NCBI RefSeq assembly: GCF_013403875.1
Contig: NZ_JACBNX010000001.1
Span: forward strand, 62,001-126,000
Reading direction: 5' to 3'
DNA from: Burkholderia guangdongensis
GTDB taxonomy: Bacteria > Pseudomonadota > Gammaproteobacteria > Burkholderiales > Burkholderiaceae
DNA length: 64,000 nt
Shown here: one piece after another, positions 52,822-60,837 of the stretch
How the letters are laid out: each line of letters opens with the position of its first letter
Numbering within the stretch: position 1 is the first letter of the stretch
Notes under the pieces: model-generated
What the model was told of the DNA's origin: nothing
The model's input: only the letters and a program-made list of their open reading frames with translations
The model's database searches: none
Program-made: the position numbers and the translations under genes

Positions 52822-53253
52822 TCAGGCTGGTGTCTCAAACAGCTTTGCTTCTGCTGCTCGTCTTGCCACTAGCCCCGGTAGTACTTTCCCGCCTGCATAC
52901 ACCCACAAGTGAAACTGGTTGGCTGCCCCTGTGTAGTTGCCCATGTTCAGCAGCTTCAACAGTGTGCTTTCCGCTAGGCTTCCTTGCCCCAAATTGAACA
53001 CGAAGTCGGTCAAAGCATCGTACTGGTTCTGGCTCAATGTGACTGTGACCAAACGGCTTACGGCTGCACCTGCTGCTGCTAAATCCTGTTCCAAGTACTG
53101 AATGGCTTGGGCGTCCGTGATAGTCATGCCAGCAGCGACACCAGCAGTATGGCCGTAGCCGATTGTCCAAACGCCTACCGAGTCTTGATAGGAAGTTAGA
53201 ACGCATCCCTCTGATGCCTCTACCAGATTGATACAGTTGATTGATGGAGTCAT
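52822..53253 (-). CDS. GH24 endolysin (phage lysozyme)
   Basis: A 143-residue muramidase. The GH24 triad is readable: Glu15, Asp24 and Thr30 (E-x8-D-x5-T) in LVEASEGCVLTSYQDSVGVWTIGYGHT. Family segments follow: ITDAQAIQYLEQDL, LSQNQYDALTDFVFNLGQGSL, LNMGNYTGAANQFHLWVYAGGK and LPGLVARRAAEAKLF. There is no signal peptide, so release needs a holin. It is on the strand opposite to neighbouring genes. The start codon lies in a perfect hairpin (53252-53276) that also covers the ribosome-binding site. Confidence 0.95.
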   Translation of the reverse strand: MTPSINCINLVEASEGCVLTSYQDSVGVWTIGYGHTAGVAAGMTITDAQAIQYLEQDLAAAGAAVSRLVTVTLSQNQYDALTDFVFNLGQGSLAESTLLKLLNMGNYTGAANQFHLWVYAGGKVLPGLVARRAAEAKLFETPA

Positions 53254-53276
53254 ACGGATTCCTTATAAATCCGTAT
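53252..53276 (-). promoter_or_regulatory. Hairpin over endolysin ribosome-binding site
   Basis: ATACGGATT (53252-53260) and AATCCGTAT (53268-53276) are exact reverse complements around a 7-base loop. On the endolysin strand the loop has TATAAGG and the last stem bases are the AT of the ATG. The structure would hide the Shine-Dalgarno and start codon. A DNA-level operator is an alternative. Confidence 0.65.
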
Positions 53277-53341
53277 TTACCTCTCATATAACTGCTAACT
53301 TGGCTGGGGTAAATATACTGAACAAGCCTACAGGGGACTCT

Positions 53342-53575
53342 ATGGCAGACGATTTAGACGCAGTGCGCGCAACCATGAACACACACCTATTTGAGTGTGC
53401 CCAAAACTACGCAGAACTGCATGCGATTACAGAAGTGCAGAATGCAAAGATTGATGCATTAACCAAGACCGTATCTACCCTAACAACTGTGATCATTTCC
53501 AGCGTTGGTTTTGCATTTGCCACGGTTGTTACTGTTGCGGGCTACCTAGCAAAGCTTTACCTGTCTCAGGCTTGA
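53342..53575 (+). CDS. Small membrane protein, XhlA/holin-like
   Basis: A 77-residue protein with an acidic helical N-terminus (ADDLDAVRATMNTHLFECAQNYAELHAITEVQNAKI) and a single C-terminal membrane helix (STLTTVIISSVGFAFATVVTVAGYLAKLYL). This layout is like XhlA-type holin partners. ATG 53342 follows CAGGGGACTCT. It lies 88 bases from the endolysin gene, on the other strand, so a role in lysis is plausible, but other small membrane proteins look alike. Confidence 0.5.
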   Translation: MADDLDAVRATMNTHLFECAQNYAELHAITEVQNAKIDALTKTVSTLTTVIISSVGFAFATVVTVAGYLAKLYLSQA

Positions 53576-53623
53576 TTGGTGCTATGGACTACGTATCATC
53601 TGGATCCCACAACGGAGGTTCAG

Positions 53624-54055
53624 ATGAAAGCGAACGAAATCACAGTTACAGCAGTTCCCGAGCAAGAGCGCATGAAGTTCATGCCGTACTTGTTCACTGC
53701 CAAGTGCTTCATCCTCAGTGAGCAGACCTTGTTCAGGACCGCACGCAAGATCAGCAAGGAGTACAACGGAGGACACTGGGAGTTCGCGAAACTCAGCAAC
53801 GGCTCGGGGTTTGCATATCCCGAGTCCCCAGAGAAGTTCAGCGTCTATGTAGACGGCAATGGTTTTGAGGGGGAGCTAGGACGCGAGGCATTCGGTATCG
53901 TCTGCACGCTGTTTGCGTTGAGCGGAGCGTGTGCGTATGCGTTCATGAAGGAAATGACAGCAGCTAACGAGACTTTGCACGATCACTATCACCAGCTACG
54001 CGACTACGTTGCCCAGCACACGGAAGCAAAGCAAATTTTTAGAGCGATTGACTGA
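53624..54055 (+). CDS. ardB: ArdB/KlcA-family antirestriction protein
   Basis: A 143-residue protein with the conserved ArdB/KlcA core: ARKISKEYNGGHWEFAKLSNGSGFAYP, FSVYVDGNGFEGELGREAFGIVCTLFALS. ArdB/KlcA proteins protect incoming plasmid or phage DNA from type I restriction without mimicking DNA. The ATG at 53624 is preceded by GGAGGTTCAG. It is a cargo gene between the lysis genes and the tail genes of the phage. Confidence 0.88.
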   Translation: MKANEITVTAVPEQERMKFMPYLFTAKCFILSEQTLFRTARKISKEYNGGHWEFAKLSNGSGFAYPESPEKFSVYVDGNGFEGELGREAFGIVCTLFALSGACAYAFMKEMTAANETLHDHYHQLRDYVAQHTEAKQIFRAID

Positions 54056-54130
54056 ACGTGATAACTTTTTCTTGTATACGGTAGTGGGCGAATACACCAT
54101 CCAGATACCTAATCTCTGAGGAGAACAAAA

Positions 54131-54365
54131 ATGAGCACTGCTGTAGAACTCTACAAAACCGTACGCAATGACATTCTGAAGCTCGCAGGGATTTGTGCGC
54201 TGGGTTTCGCAGGGTCTGGTCTGCTACCAGCTTTGCCAGCAGCATGAAGCGGTGTTAGCTGCTGAAGCACAACAGAAGCTTGATTACAGCAACATCACTA
54301 CTGCGGACTTGATCGCGTCCATGCCTCCGCTTCCAGCTAGCGCAGCACAAGCAGACAAGCAGTAG
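54131..54365 (+). CDS. Small membrane protein split by a +1 frame change
   Basis: From the ATG at 54131 (after TGAGGAGAACAAAA) reads MSTAVELYKTVRNDILKLAGICALGFAGSGL and stops at 54245-54247 after 38 residues. The +1 frame from about 54200 continues in good coding style (LAAEAQQKLDYSNITTADLI) to TAG at 54363-54365. The two parts together would give a single-helix membrane protein with a periplasmic tail, as in lysis or inner-membrane proteins. Programmed frameshift, mutation, and two separate genes are all possible. A terminator follows. Confidence 0.5.
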
Positions 54366-54387
54366 TACAGTCCACGTAGTAACCACC

Positions 54388-54415
54388 AGCACTCTTTCGC
54401 GGGTGCTCTTTTTTT
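54388..54415 (+). terminator. Rho-independent terminator
   Basis: AGCAC (54388-54392) and GTGCT (54403-54407) around TCTTTCGCGG, then C and seven T. It closes the ardB/small membrane gene transcript before the tail genes. Confidence 0.75.
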
Positions 54416-54434
54416 GTGCGCGTTTAATGCGTGA

Positions 54435-54497
54435 TTCTCCTGCATAAATAGAACAACAAACACCGTCGGATTGGAGACGGTTCACCATGCAGGAGAA
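54435..54497 (+). promoter_or_regulatory. 11-bp hairpin covering the ribosome-binding site of the tail adaptor gene
   Basis: TTCTCCTGCAT (54435-54445) is exactly complementary to ATGCAGGAGAA (54487-54497). The AGGAG in the right arm is the ribosome-binding site of the gene starting at TTG 54504. The 41-base loop includes a possible upstream TTG start (54471). Pairing would block translation. Confidence 0.6.
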
Positions 54498-54503
54498 ACC
54501 AAT

Positions 54504-54878
54504 TTGGCATTCAACTTCTATGCCGGCCAAACATTCAATGGTGCTGGCAACCTCGCTTTTGTAGGCAATTTTACGCCGGGCTACTACGGTACATACGGCG
54601 TCACCGGCAACCAGCCGGATTTCAGTCAATGGGTTATCTCAGCTAGCTTGTACGACGCTACAGGCCAGACGCTGATCTATAACTTCAAGGTCACGAATCT
54701 ATCAGATCCGGCGTTACCAAACACCAATGGCCTGTACATGATTACTGCAATATCCGGCGATACTGCTCAATGGGTAATTGGGAAGGCGCAGTTTGTTGTC
54801 AAGGCCGTAGCTGCTGATGGCTCTGAGATCTTAGGCGAGCCAATTTGGTATCGAATTGTGAAGCATCCAATGACATAA
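54504..54878 (+). CDS. Putative tail adaptor/baseplate protein
   Basis: A 124-residue protein with a beta-sandwich-like pattern: FNFYAGQTFNGAGNLAFVGNFTPGYYG, DFSQWVISASLYDATGQTLIYNFKVTN, GLYMITAISGDTAQWVIGKAQFVVKAVAADGSEIL. It resembles the Ig-like proteins that join phage baseplates to fibers. Translation starts at TTG 54504, after AGGAGAAACCAA. It precedes the tailspike gene by 41 bases. A hairpin sequesters its ribosome-binding site. Confidence 0.55.
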   Translation: MAFNFYAGQTFNGAGNLAFVGNFTPGYYGTYGVTGNQPDFSQWVISASLYDATGQTLIYNFKVTNLSDPALPNTNGLYMITAISGDTAQWVIGKAQFVVKAVAADGSEILGEPIWYRIVKHPMT

Positions 54879-54919
54879 TCAGCAGTACAAAATAAAACAC
54901 TCTATAACGAGAACAATAA

Positions 54920-57900
54920 ATGAGTGATTCACAACTTACCTTCACCATACAAACGGATCAAGGCACCTTGGTGTCCAACTTTGGTCCGTATCTGCCGATC
55001 CCTGTTGGCAATGACTTGCAGCAGATAATGACCCTGGTAACCGAAGCGCAGGCAACGGTTCAGAGTGCAATCGACGTAGGAAATACAGCTACCGCGCAGG
55101 CCAGTCTTGCGAACAGCTACGCTACGAATGCGTCAACAAGTGCGACGAACGCGGCCGGTTCCGCAGCACAAGCATTGAATTCTGCCAATGCAGCGGCCAA
55201 TTCCGCAGCGCAAGTCGCTTCAAACGCCAGTACAGCACAAGCAGCGGCCAATACCGCACAAACTATTGCCAATCAACTTTCGAAGGATTACGTCGTTACG
55301 GTTAAGGATTTCGGAGCGGTCGGTGATGGTGTAACTGACGACACCGTGAGCATTCAGGCAGCACTTGACCACGTAACATCTATCGGTGGTGGGGAGGTTT
55401 TCTTTCCCGAAGGCACATACATGGTTATGGCTCCAGTGGCTAACTATCTGTGGCTAACCAAGGCATCTAATCGAATGAATTACGCTGCACTTATGGTTGG
55501 TTCGAATACCAAAGTGTCGGGGGCGGGCGCTACATCAATTATTCGATTGATTGGAACACTTCCAAGTCCGGGTACAACTGATGGCCGTGGAGATTATGCG
55601 ACCACTCACATCATGATTAACAAAAATGCTGCTGGATTGCCGCAGCATATTGTTGACCGAGACATTATCGTATGTGGCCTAAAGTTTGACGGTAATCGCA
55701 CTCAGCAGTCAGGAGAAGGTGTTTCTTTCTGTGGTGTTGAAAATTTCCTGATTACAGAATGTGACTTTACTAACTCCTACTACGAAACGAACTATATCGT
55801 GTACTGTCGTGGGGGTGAGATCGCACATAACCGAATGTACGGCAACGGTCTCTACCAGACGGACGGTGGTGGTCCAATGGCGGATACATCTTCGGATATT
55901 CATATCTCGAACAACATGATTCAGGATTGTGGCTACTACTCGATCCTTCTAATTAATGCGTTCAACTGTGTCGCGGAAAACAACCACGTATTCAAAGATA
56001 CCTATCCTAGTGCGTCGGGTTATCAGTCGATCCGAGTAGCTAACTGCTCGATGTGCGAAGTGCGTGGCAACTACATTCAAGACAGTGCTTATTCGGCGGT
56101 TTGGATTCATGGTGGCTACTGCAACAGTGTATGTGACAACTTCATCCTTCACGCAGGCTATGGTGCTGGCGCAGGCTCTAACCTTCACGCGATTACACTT
56201 GATTTCATGTCTGGCGCGCCGGGTGGCCGACATATCGTGGATGGCAACAGAATCTTCTACAGCGCGGGTTGCGGTATTGCAGTGCTGGAGGGTATCCCAT
56301 ATGGTGTAGATGACAGCGCGGGCGATAACGCTGGATCAATCATAACGAATAACGTAGTCATGTATAACAACCGTGACGGTATTGCTATCTATGGCAGCTA
56401 TCACAGGGTTATCGGCAATACCGTTGAGTCGAATGGTATTTCAATCACGGATGGTATTCCCGGGAATGGCTACAACGGTATTACTCTGAATGGTGCAACT
56501 TATTGTACTGTTATTGGTAATAGCTGTATGGACATTATTCAGCCTTATGCTGTTCCTCTTAATATTGATGCAGCGTATGGAACCACGTTTGCTACTCCAT
56601 ATACGATAACCCATTCGGCTCAAACGCAGAACTACGGTATCGTAGAATATCCCGGTGGCGTCACTGGCAGCGAGCCAGCGGACTACAACACGATCACGAA
56701 TAACAATGTTCTGGGCAACCTTGCGAACCCAACAGGTGATGGAGGCTACCACGCCTATAACAACGGCACGGTTATTTGCGGTCAAAACTCGTTAGTTAAG
56801 GATAACCAAGGAACGGTAGACAATACTGGTCCGGTCAATCCAAGTAACGGCGGAACTGGTGTAGGAACTATTACTGGCGTTGTCTACGGTAATGGCACAG
56901 CAGCAATGAGCGCGGCGACTGGTCCTCAGATTGCAGCGACGCTGGGCACGGCAAACATCAGCGGTAGTGCTGCCAACGTAACCGGCACGGTAGCGGTATC
57001 AAATGGTGGCACAGGGGCTACGTCGTTGTCCGGTATTGCATTTGGCAATGGCACATCTGCGATGACAGCGGCTACTGGTGCACAGATTGCAGGCGCCCTC
57101 GGAACTACCAACATCAGCGGGAACGCAGCAAACGTGACGGGCACGATTGCCGTTGGAAATGGCGGTACTGGACTAACAACCTACAATGTTGGCGACCTCG
57201 TCGTTGCATCTGGTTTGTCGTCGTTGGCATCACTTCCTGATGTTGCTGTTGGTAAGGTTCTTCTCAGCGGTGGCGTTGGCTCCGCTCCCGTGTATGGGCA
57301 AGTAGGGCTGACAACTCACATCACAGGAACGCTGCAAGTAGCAAACGGTGGAACAGGGGCGACGACCGCATCCGCCGCACTGGCGAATCTCGGAGCTGCA
57401 TCCACTGGAGCTAACACGTTTAATGGCGCACAAACCATAACCGCAACAGGTTCAGTTTTGACGCTTAACGAACCCACGGGGACTGGCGACGCGTCCTTCC
57501 TCATGGCTAGCAATGGGTCGCTGCGTTGGGAATTCGCTAAAGATGCAGCCACTGACAATTTGGATCTAAACCGATACGTTGGTGGTACTTGGACTGACAC
57601 CCCGATCAGTGTCAAGAACAACACTGGTACGGTGGTCATCAACACGCTAACCGTAGCATCAAGCTTTAACCCGTCTGGCGGCATTATCGCGGTTGATTAT
57701 GCGATGGAAGCTGCCGCTGGCAATATTGGGGAGTTTATTTACAGCAACGTCCCTGCTGGTTCTGCTGTTTCTCTGACCTCAGGCACTAACACCAACGTTA
57801 CCTCGATCAACCTGACGCCGGGCGATTGGGAGATTTATGGTTCGGTTGGAACGTCACCAGGAGCTACGACGACACAGTCTGCATTTGTTGCAGCGCTTAA

Positions 57901-58114
57901 CACAACGTCCGCGACTATGCCAGCGCATCCGAATTACGGTGCATCTGTACTACTGCCGTTTTCAGCATCGGCGGGTACGGGGATTGTTTCGCCAGTTGGT
58001 CGCATGCGACTGAACCTCAATGCGAATACAACAGTGTATCTGGTCGTGCGCTGTACGTTTGGAACGTCTACAAACGCTGCATATGGATACGTGGCTGCAC
58101 GCCGTATGAAGTAA
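54920..58114 (+). CDS. Tail fiber/tailspike with pectate-lyase-type beta-helix
   Basis: A 1,064-residue receptor-binding protein. The N-terminal ~125 residues are an Ala/Asn-rich trimerisation region (TNAAGSAAQALNSANAAANSAAQVASNAS). Next comes VTVKDFGAVGDGVTDDTVSIQAALD, the start of the Pectate_lyase_3 beta-helix fold with many EVRGNYIQDS/ISNNMIQD rungs up to about residue 620. The last part carries repeats NGGTGAT/NISGSAANVTGTVAV (about 640-820) and a C-terminal domain. It probably binds and degrades a surface polysaccharide of the host. It is much longer than a minimal fiber. Confidence 0.9.
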   Translation: MSDSQLTFTIQTDQGTLVSNFGPYLPIPVGNDLQQIMTLVTEAQATVQSAIDVGNTATAQASLANSYATNASTSATNAAGSAAQALNSANAAANSAAQVASNASTAQAAANTAQTIANQLSKDYVVTVKDFGAVGDGVTDDTVSIQAALDHVTSIGGGEVFFPEGTYMVMAPVANYLWLTKASNRMNYAALMVGSNTKVSGAGATSIIRLIGTLPSPGTTDGRGDYATTHIMINKNAAGLPQHIVDRDIIVCGLKFDGNRTQQSGEGVSFCGVENFLITECDFTNSYYETNYIVYCRGGEIAHNRMYGNGLYQTDGGGPMADTSSDIHISNNMIQDCGYYSILLINAFNCVAENNHVFKDTYPSASGYQSIRVANCSMCEVRGNYIQDSAYSAVWIHGGYCNSVCDNFILHAGYGAGAGSNLHAITLDFMSGAPGGRHIVDGNRIFYSAGCGIAVLEGIPYGVDDSAGDNAGSIITNNVVMYNNRDGIAIYGSYHRVIGNTVESNGISITDGIPGNGYNGITLNGATYCTVIGNSCMDIIQPYAVPLNIDAAYGTTFATPYTITHSAQTQNYGIVEYPGGVTGSEPADYNTITNNNVLGNLANPTGDGGYHAYNNGTVICGQNSLVKDNQGTVDNTGPVNPSNGGTGVGTITGVVYGNGTAAMSAATGPQIAATLGTANISGSAANVTGTVAVSNGGTGATSLSGIAFGNGTSAMTAATGAQIAGALGTTNISGNAANVTGTIAVGNGGTGLTTYNVGDLVVASGLSSLASLPDVAVGKVLLSGGVGSAPVYGQVGLTTHITGTLQVANGGTGATTASAALANLGAASTGANTFNGAQTITATGSVLTLNEPTGTGDASFLMASNGSLRWEFAKDAATDNLDLNRYVGGTWTDTPISVKNNTGTVVINTLTVASSFNPSGGIIAVDYAMEAAAGNIGEFIYSNVPAGSAVSLTSGTNTNVTSINLTPGDWEIYGSVGTSPGATTTQSAFVAALNTTSATMPAHPNYGASVLLPFSASAGTGIVSPVGRMRLNLNANTTVYLVVRCTFGTSTNAAYGYVAARRMK

Positions 58115-58211
58115 CCTTTACGGTATTGATTCGGAGCTGCGTCTATGTAGACTCGCGAAGCATTTTCGTAGACGGTACGTAAGCATACAGACCTGAGAAA
58201 GCGTGTGTGCT

Positions 58212-58246
58212 AAGGGCAGGCCGCTAACCGTCGCTTGCCCTCTTTC
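58212..58246 (+). terminator. Possible terminator after the tailspike
   Basis: AGGGCA (58213-58218) and TGCCCT (58236-58241) around a 17-base loop, followed by CTTTCC. The T content is modest. The region lies 98 bases after the tailspike stop and before the convergent AbiGi-like gene. Confidence 0.4.
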
Positions 58247-58250
58247 CACA

Positions 58251-59000
58251 TTAAAGATCTTGCGCCAAGCTTTCCTGCGAAACTATGCGCGTCTGCAGGA
58301 TCTTCATGTCCTCGTCGGTGAAGCGTTTGCCCAAGCCTGACGCACTGGACCGCATGAAGTCCACAAGTTCAGGAATGTCCGCATCCTTCTCGACAAAGAG
58401 ATAACGAATGTCGTCAGCGTTAAAGCCAAGCAGACAGTGTTCAAATGTTTTTTTGTTCGCTGCTTCAATAACCCCATCAGTGTCCCATTTAGAGCGCGGA
58501 ATAAAGAAATCTATCTGATCATGGTCCGGAACATACCGCCACTCCGATTCTTGATAGAAGTCGACATTGTCGATCATCACTCCCTTGACCTTCATGCTGC
58601 CGGTGAGCGGCTTAATATTTCGAGCAATCTCCAAAAAATTGCGTCGTGGTTTCTTTTTTACTGCCTCGTCCATTTGAAGCAATTCAGAGTTTAAATTTTG
58701 GACCGAATCCCCGAGCATACTGGTACTGCTCAAATAGATCACCGGATTCAATCGGTTCCGCACTGCCCACGTTCTAGACATTCCAATGCCGTAGTTTCCA
58801 TACTGTTGAACGTGTTGATCAACGCGACCGAGCGGTATGTCGCAGAAGCAAACCATCGGAAATGCATTTGCAAGACTCTGCCCGGACCAGCTCATATCTT
58901 CGAGGCAGTAGCGGGGGTGAAATCCGTTCCTGAGAATGCTTTTGAGATATTCCAGTTTGGGGGTGAAGTGGAATAGCGTCTGTGATTTCGGGCGTGCCAT
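58251..59000 (-). CDS. AbiGi-like abortive-infection protein
   Basis: A 249-residue protein starting MARPKSQTLFHFTPKLEYLKSILRNGFHPRYCLED, close to the start of the AbiGi family (PF10899), followed by MVCFCDIPLGRVDQHVQQYGNYGIGM and YVPDHDQIDFFIPRSKW. AbiGi was first described as part of the two-gene lactococcal AbiG phage-resistance system. Here it sits in a prophage, converging on the tailspike gene, 17 bases downstream of the partner gene at 59018. It may exclude competing phages. No AbiGii-type nucleotidyltransferase is present. Confidence 0.72.
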   Translation of the reverse strand: MARPKSQTLFHFTPKLEYLKSILRNGFHPRYCLEDMSWSGQSLANAFPMVCFCDIPLGRVDQHVQQYGNYGIGMSRTWAVRNRLNPVIYLSSTSMLGDSVQNLNSELLQMDEAVKKKPRRNFLEIARNIKPLTGSMKVKGVMIDNVDFYQESEWRYVPDHDQIDFFIPRSKWDTDGVIEAANKKTFEHCLLGFNADDIRYLFVEKDADIPELVDFMRSSASGLGKRFTDEDMKILQTRIVSQESLAQDL

Positions 59001-59017
59001 TACAATAATCTCTACGT

Positions 59018-59365
59018 TTACTTGTACTTGACCTTGACAGTCATCTTGCCCGACTTGCCGACCTTGGCTTCCACGTTTTCGGGGCCAAATTTACCCTTGA
59101 GACCTAACCCAGCATCTTGATCCATTGTGATTTCGATGGACTCGGCGCCGTTTTCTCTGCCGGCTTTGATCATCGCTTCAGCCGCTTCGCGCTGCGCTTG
59201 TATCGTTGGTCCGTTGTCGAATGCGCTCTTGACGAAGTCGATGGCTTTGCCTAGCAGGTAAACGGTTGGTTCGAAACCCAATGCCTTATAGAGAGGGTTG
59301 TCTTTAAGACTCGCCAGGGCCTGCCCCATTCCTTGGTTGGTTGTCAAATCCCACTTCTGTTCCAT
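59018..59365 (-). CDS. Hypothetical partner of the AbiGi-like protein
   Basis: A 115-residue protein of unknown family: MEQKWDLTTNQGMGQALASLKDN, then LLGKAIDFVKSAFDNGPTIQAQREAAEAMIKAGRENGAESIEI and a Gly/Lys-rich end KGKFGPENVEAKVGKSGKMTVKVKY. ATG 59365 follows GGGGAAAAC. It lies 17 bases upstream of the AbiGi-like gene on the same strand; the tight spacing suggests a two-component unit. The frame is open to 59419, without support. Confidence 0.65.
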   Translation of the reverse strand: MEQKWDLTTNQGMGQALASLKDNPLYKALGFEPTVYLLGKAIDFVKSAFDNGPTIQAQREAAEAMIKAGRENGAESIEITMDQDAGLGLKGKFGPENVEAKVGKSGKMTVKVKYK

Positions 59366-59490
59366 GTTTTCCCCGACAGTGACCTTGTTGTGAATGAAAG
59401 CTGTTGCAAATATTAGCACTTTGGGTACCTAGGGACGAGGTGCGTAGCGCTTGCTAAATATGGCTGTCAGACTTACGTAAGGAGTTATCC

Positions 59491-59721
59491 ATGACAGATA
59501 CCGTAGACCAAGCAATCGCATCCGCGGAAGGGGCAGTAGTGGCAGCTCAACCACTGGTTCAGACAGTGGGCACCGTCGTTGCCGCAGTTGACCCGTCAGC
59601 CGCACCCGCAGTAGCAGCAGTGGAAGCAGTAGCTAGTGCAGCACCAGAAGCCGTTTCAGGTATTGCCGGCATTGTGGCAGCACTTGAAGTTGCGCTTGCA
59701 CACTTGAAAACACTGGTGTAG
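59491..59721 (+). CDS. Ala/Val-rich small phage protein
   Basis: A 76-residue, extremely Ala/Val-rich protein (MTDTVDQAIASAEGAVVAAQPLV, ALEVALAHLKTLV) with weakly hydrophobic helices and few charges. It could be a membrane or coat-type peptide. The ATG follows AAGGAGTTATCC. A strong terminator follows. No family recognised. Confidence 0.65.
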   Translation: MTDTVDQAIASAEGAVVAAQPLVQTVGTVVAAVDPSAAPAVAAVEAVASAAPEAVSGIAGIVAALEVALAHLKTLV

Positions 59722-59742
59722 GCGTCTAACAGCCCACGGCGC

Positions 59743-59775
59743 AAAAAAAAGGGAGCAATCATTGCTCCCTTTTTT
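59743..59775. terminator. Strong bidirectional terminator
   Basis: A8 (59743-59750), GGGAGCA (59751-59757), loop, TGCTCCC (59763-59769), then T6 (59770-59775). It ends the 59491 gene; the A run would give the reverse terminator too. Confidence 0.85.
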
Positions 59776-59818
59776 ATGCGAGCGCAATCCACTGCGATTT
59801 CCCGCACACTTAGTTGCT

Positions 59819-59824
59819 TATAAT
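59819..59824 (+). promoter_or_regulatory. -10 TATAAT before the Abi-C-like gene
   Basis: TATAAT at 59819-59824, 69 bases before ATG 59893. No good -35 at normal spacing is seen. With the terminator upstream it suggests separate expression of the defence-like gene. Confidence 0.4.
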
Positions 59825-59892
59825 ATGAAAGCCGATTCGGTCTCGCGCTCGTAAGCGTTGGGCCGAGCAATTACTACACTAGGGAAGCGAAC

Positions 59893-60828
59893 ATGGCAGT
59901 GTTTGACTTGTATTCGAAGCGGAAGAAGCGAGCACTCGGGGAAGTTCACGACGTCTACCAGTACGACGCGATCCCAGTGCCATTGCGCGTACAGCTAGTC
60001 CACATTCTTGATGACGTTCTCGGGACAGAGGAGGAGTACTACGATAGCTACAAAGGAGTTCAAAAGGTTCATAAATTGATTGTCGACATACTTTGCCGAG
60101 AGCACGGCTGGTTTAGGCTGCCCACCAGCCTCCGCGACACAAATCACTTTAAGCAGCTTAGGGGTTTTCTGCTCGATGAGACAGACGTCGATAAGCTATT
60201 GGATGCCGTGGAAGTATCGTGTCGAGCGATTGACAAACTGACACGCAACGTTGACTATCGCGGCGAACGCAACAACGATAAGCTGGCTGACGAAGCACTT
60301 GAGGAAATCAATACGCGAATGCGGGAGCACGGCGTCGGATACGTGTTTCAGAACGGTGAGATACTGCGCGTAGACTCGCAGCTATTGCATAGCGAAGTTG
60401 TGCGGCCGGCGCTAGAGTTGTTGAATGAGCCTGGTTACGAGGGAGTGCAGGAAGAATATCTGGCAGCGCACGAGCATTACAGGCACGGACGTGCAAAAGA
60501 GGCGCTGAGTGATTGCCTGAAGGCGTTTGAAAGCATGATGAAGGTAATCTGCAACAAGCGCGGTTGGAGCGTTGGTGGGCGTGGTACTGCCGGTGACCTG
60601 ATCAAGGCCATTTTCGACAACAAGTTGGTACCTGACTTCTGGCAAAGCCATTTCGGCTCGCTGCGCTCCACACTGGAATCTGGTGTGCCGACTGCCAGAA
60701 ACAAGTTGGCAGGACATGGGCAAGGTGCGGAGCCTACTGAAGTACCGGCGGACCTTGTCGCCTACATGTTGCACATGACCGGCGCTGCAATCGTGCTGCT
60801 GTCCGAACGTGACAAAGCGCTGGGATAG
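59893..60828 (+). CDS. STM4504/CBY_0614-family protein with Abi C-terminal region
   Basis: A 311-residue protein. The N-terminal half has the STM4504/CBY_0614-type start (FDLYSKRKKRALGEVHDVYQYDAIPVPLRVQLVHILDDVLG; LDAVEVSCRAIDKL). The C-terminal part resembles the abortive-infection C-terminal domain (AHEHYRHGRAKEALSDCLKAFESMMKVICNKRGW; RNKLAGHGQGAEPTEVPADLVAYMLHM). It is a probable anti-phage or growth-arrest protein, biochemistry unknown. It is divergent from the AbiGi pair across a short leader and separated by a strong terminator. Confidence 0.72.
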   Translation: MAVFDLYSKRKKRALGEVHDVYQYDAIPVPLRVQLVHILDDVLGTEEEYYDSYKGVQKVHKLIVDILCREHGWFRLPTSLRDTNHFKQLRGFLLDETDVDKLLDAVEVSCRAIDKLTRNVDYRGERNNDKLADEALEEINTRMREHGVGYVFQNGEILRVDSQLLHSEVVRPALELLNEPGYEGVQEEYLAAHEHYRHGRAKEALSDCLKAFESMMKVICNKRGWSVGGRGTAGDLIKAIFDNKLVPDFWQSHFGSLRSTLESGVPTARNKLAGHGQGAEPTEVPADLVAYMLHMTGAAIVLLSERDKALG

Positions 60829-60837
60829 TCCGTAAAA

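Noticed and set aside
52743..52997. 84-residue rightward open frame
   Set aside because: It overlaps the well-supported endolysin gene on the other strand.
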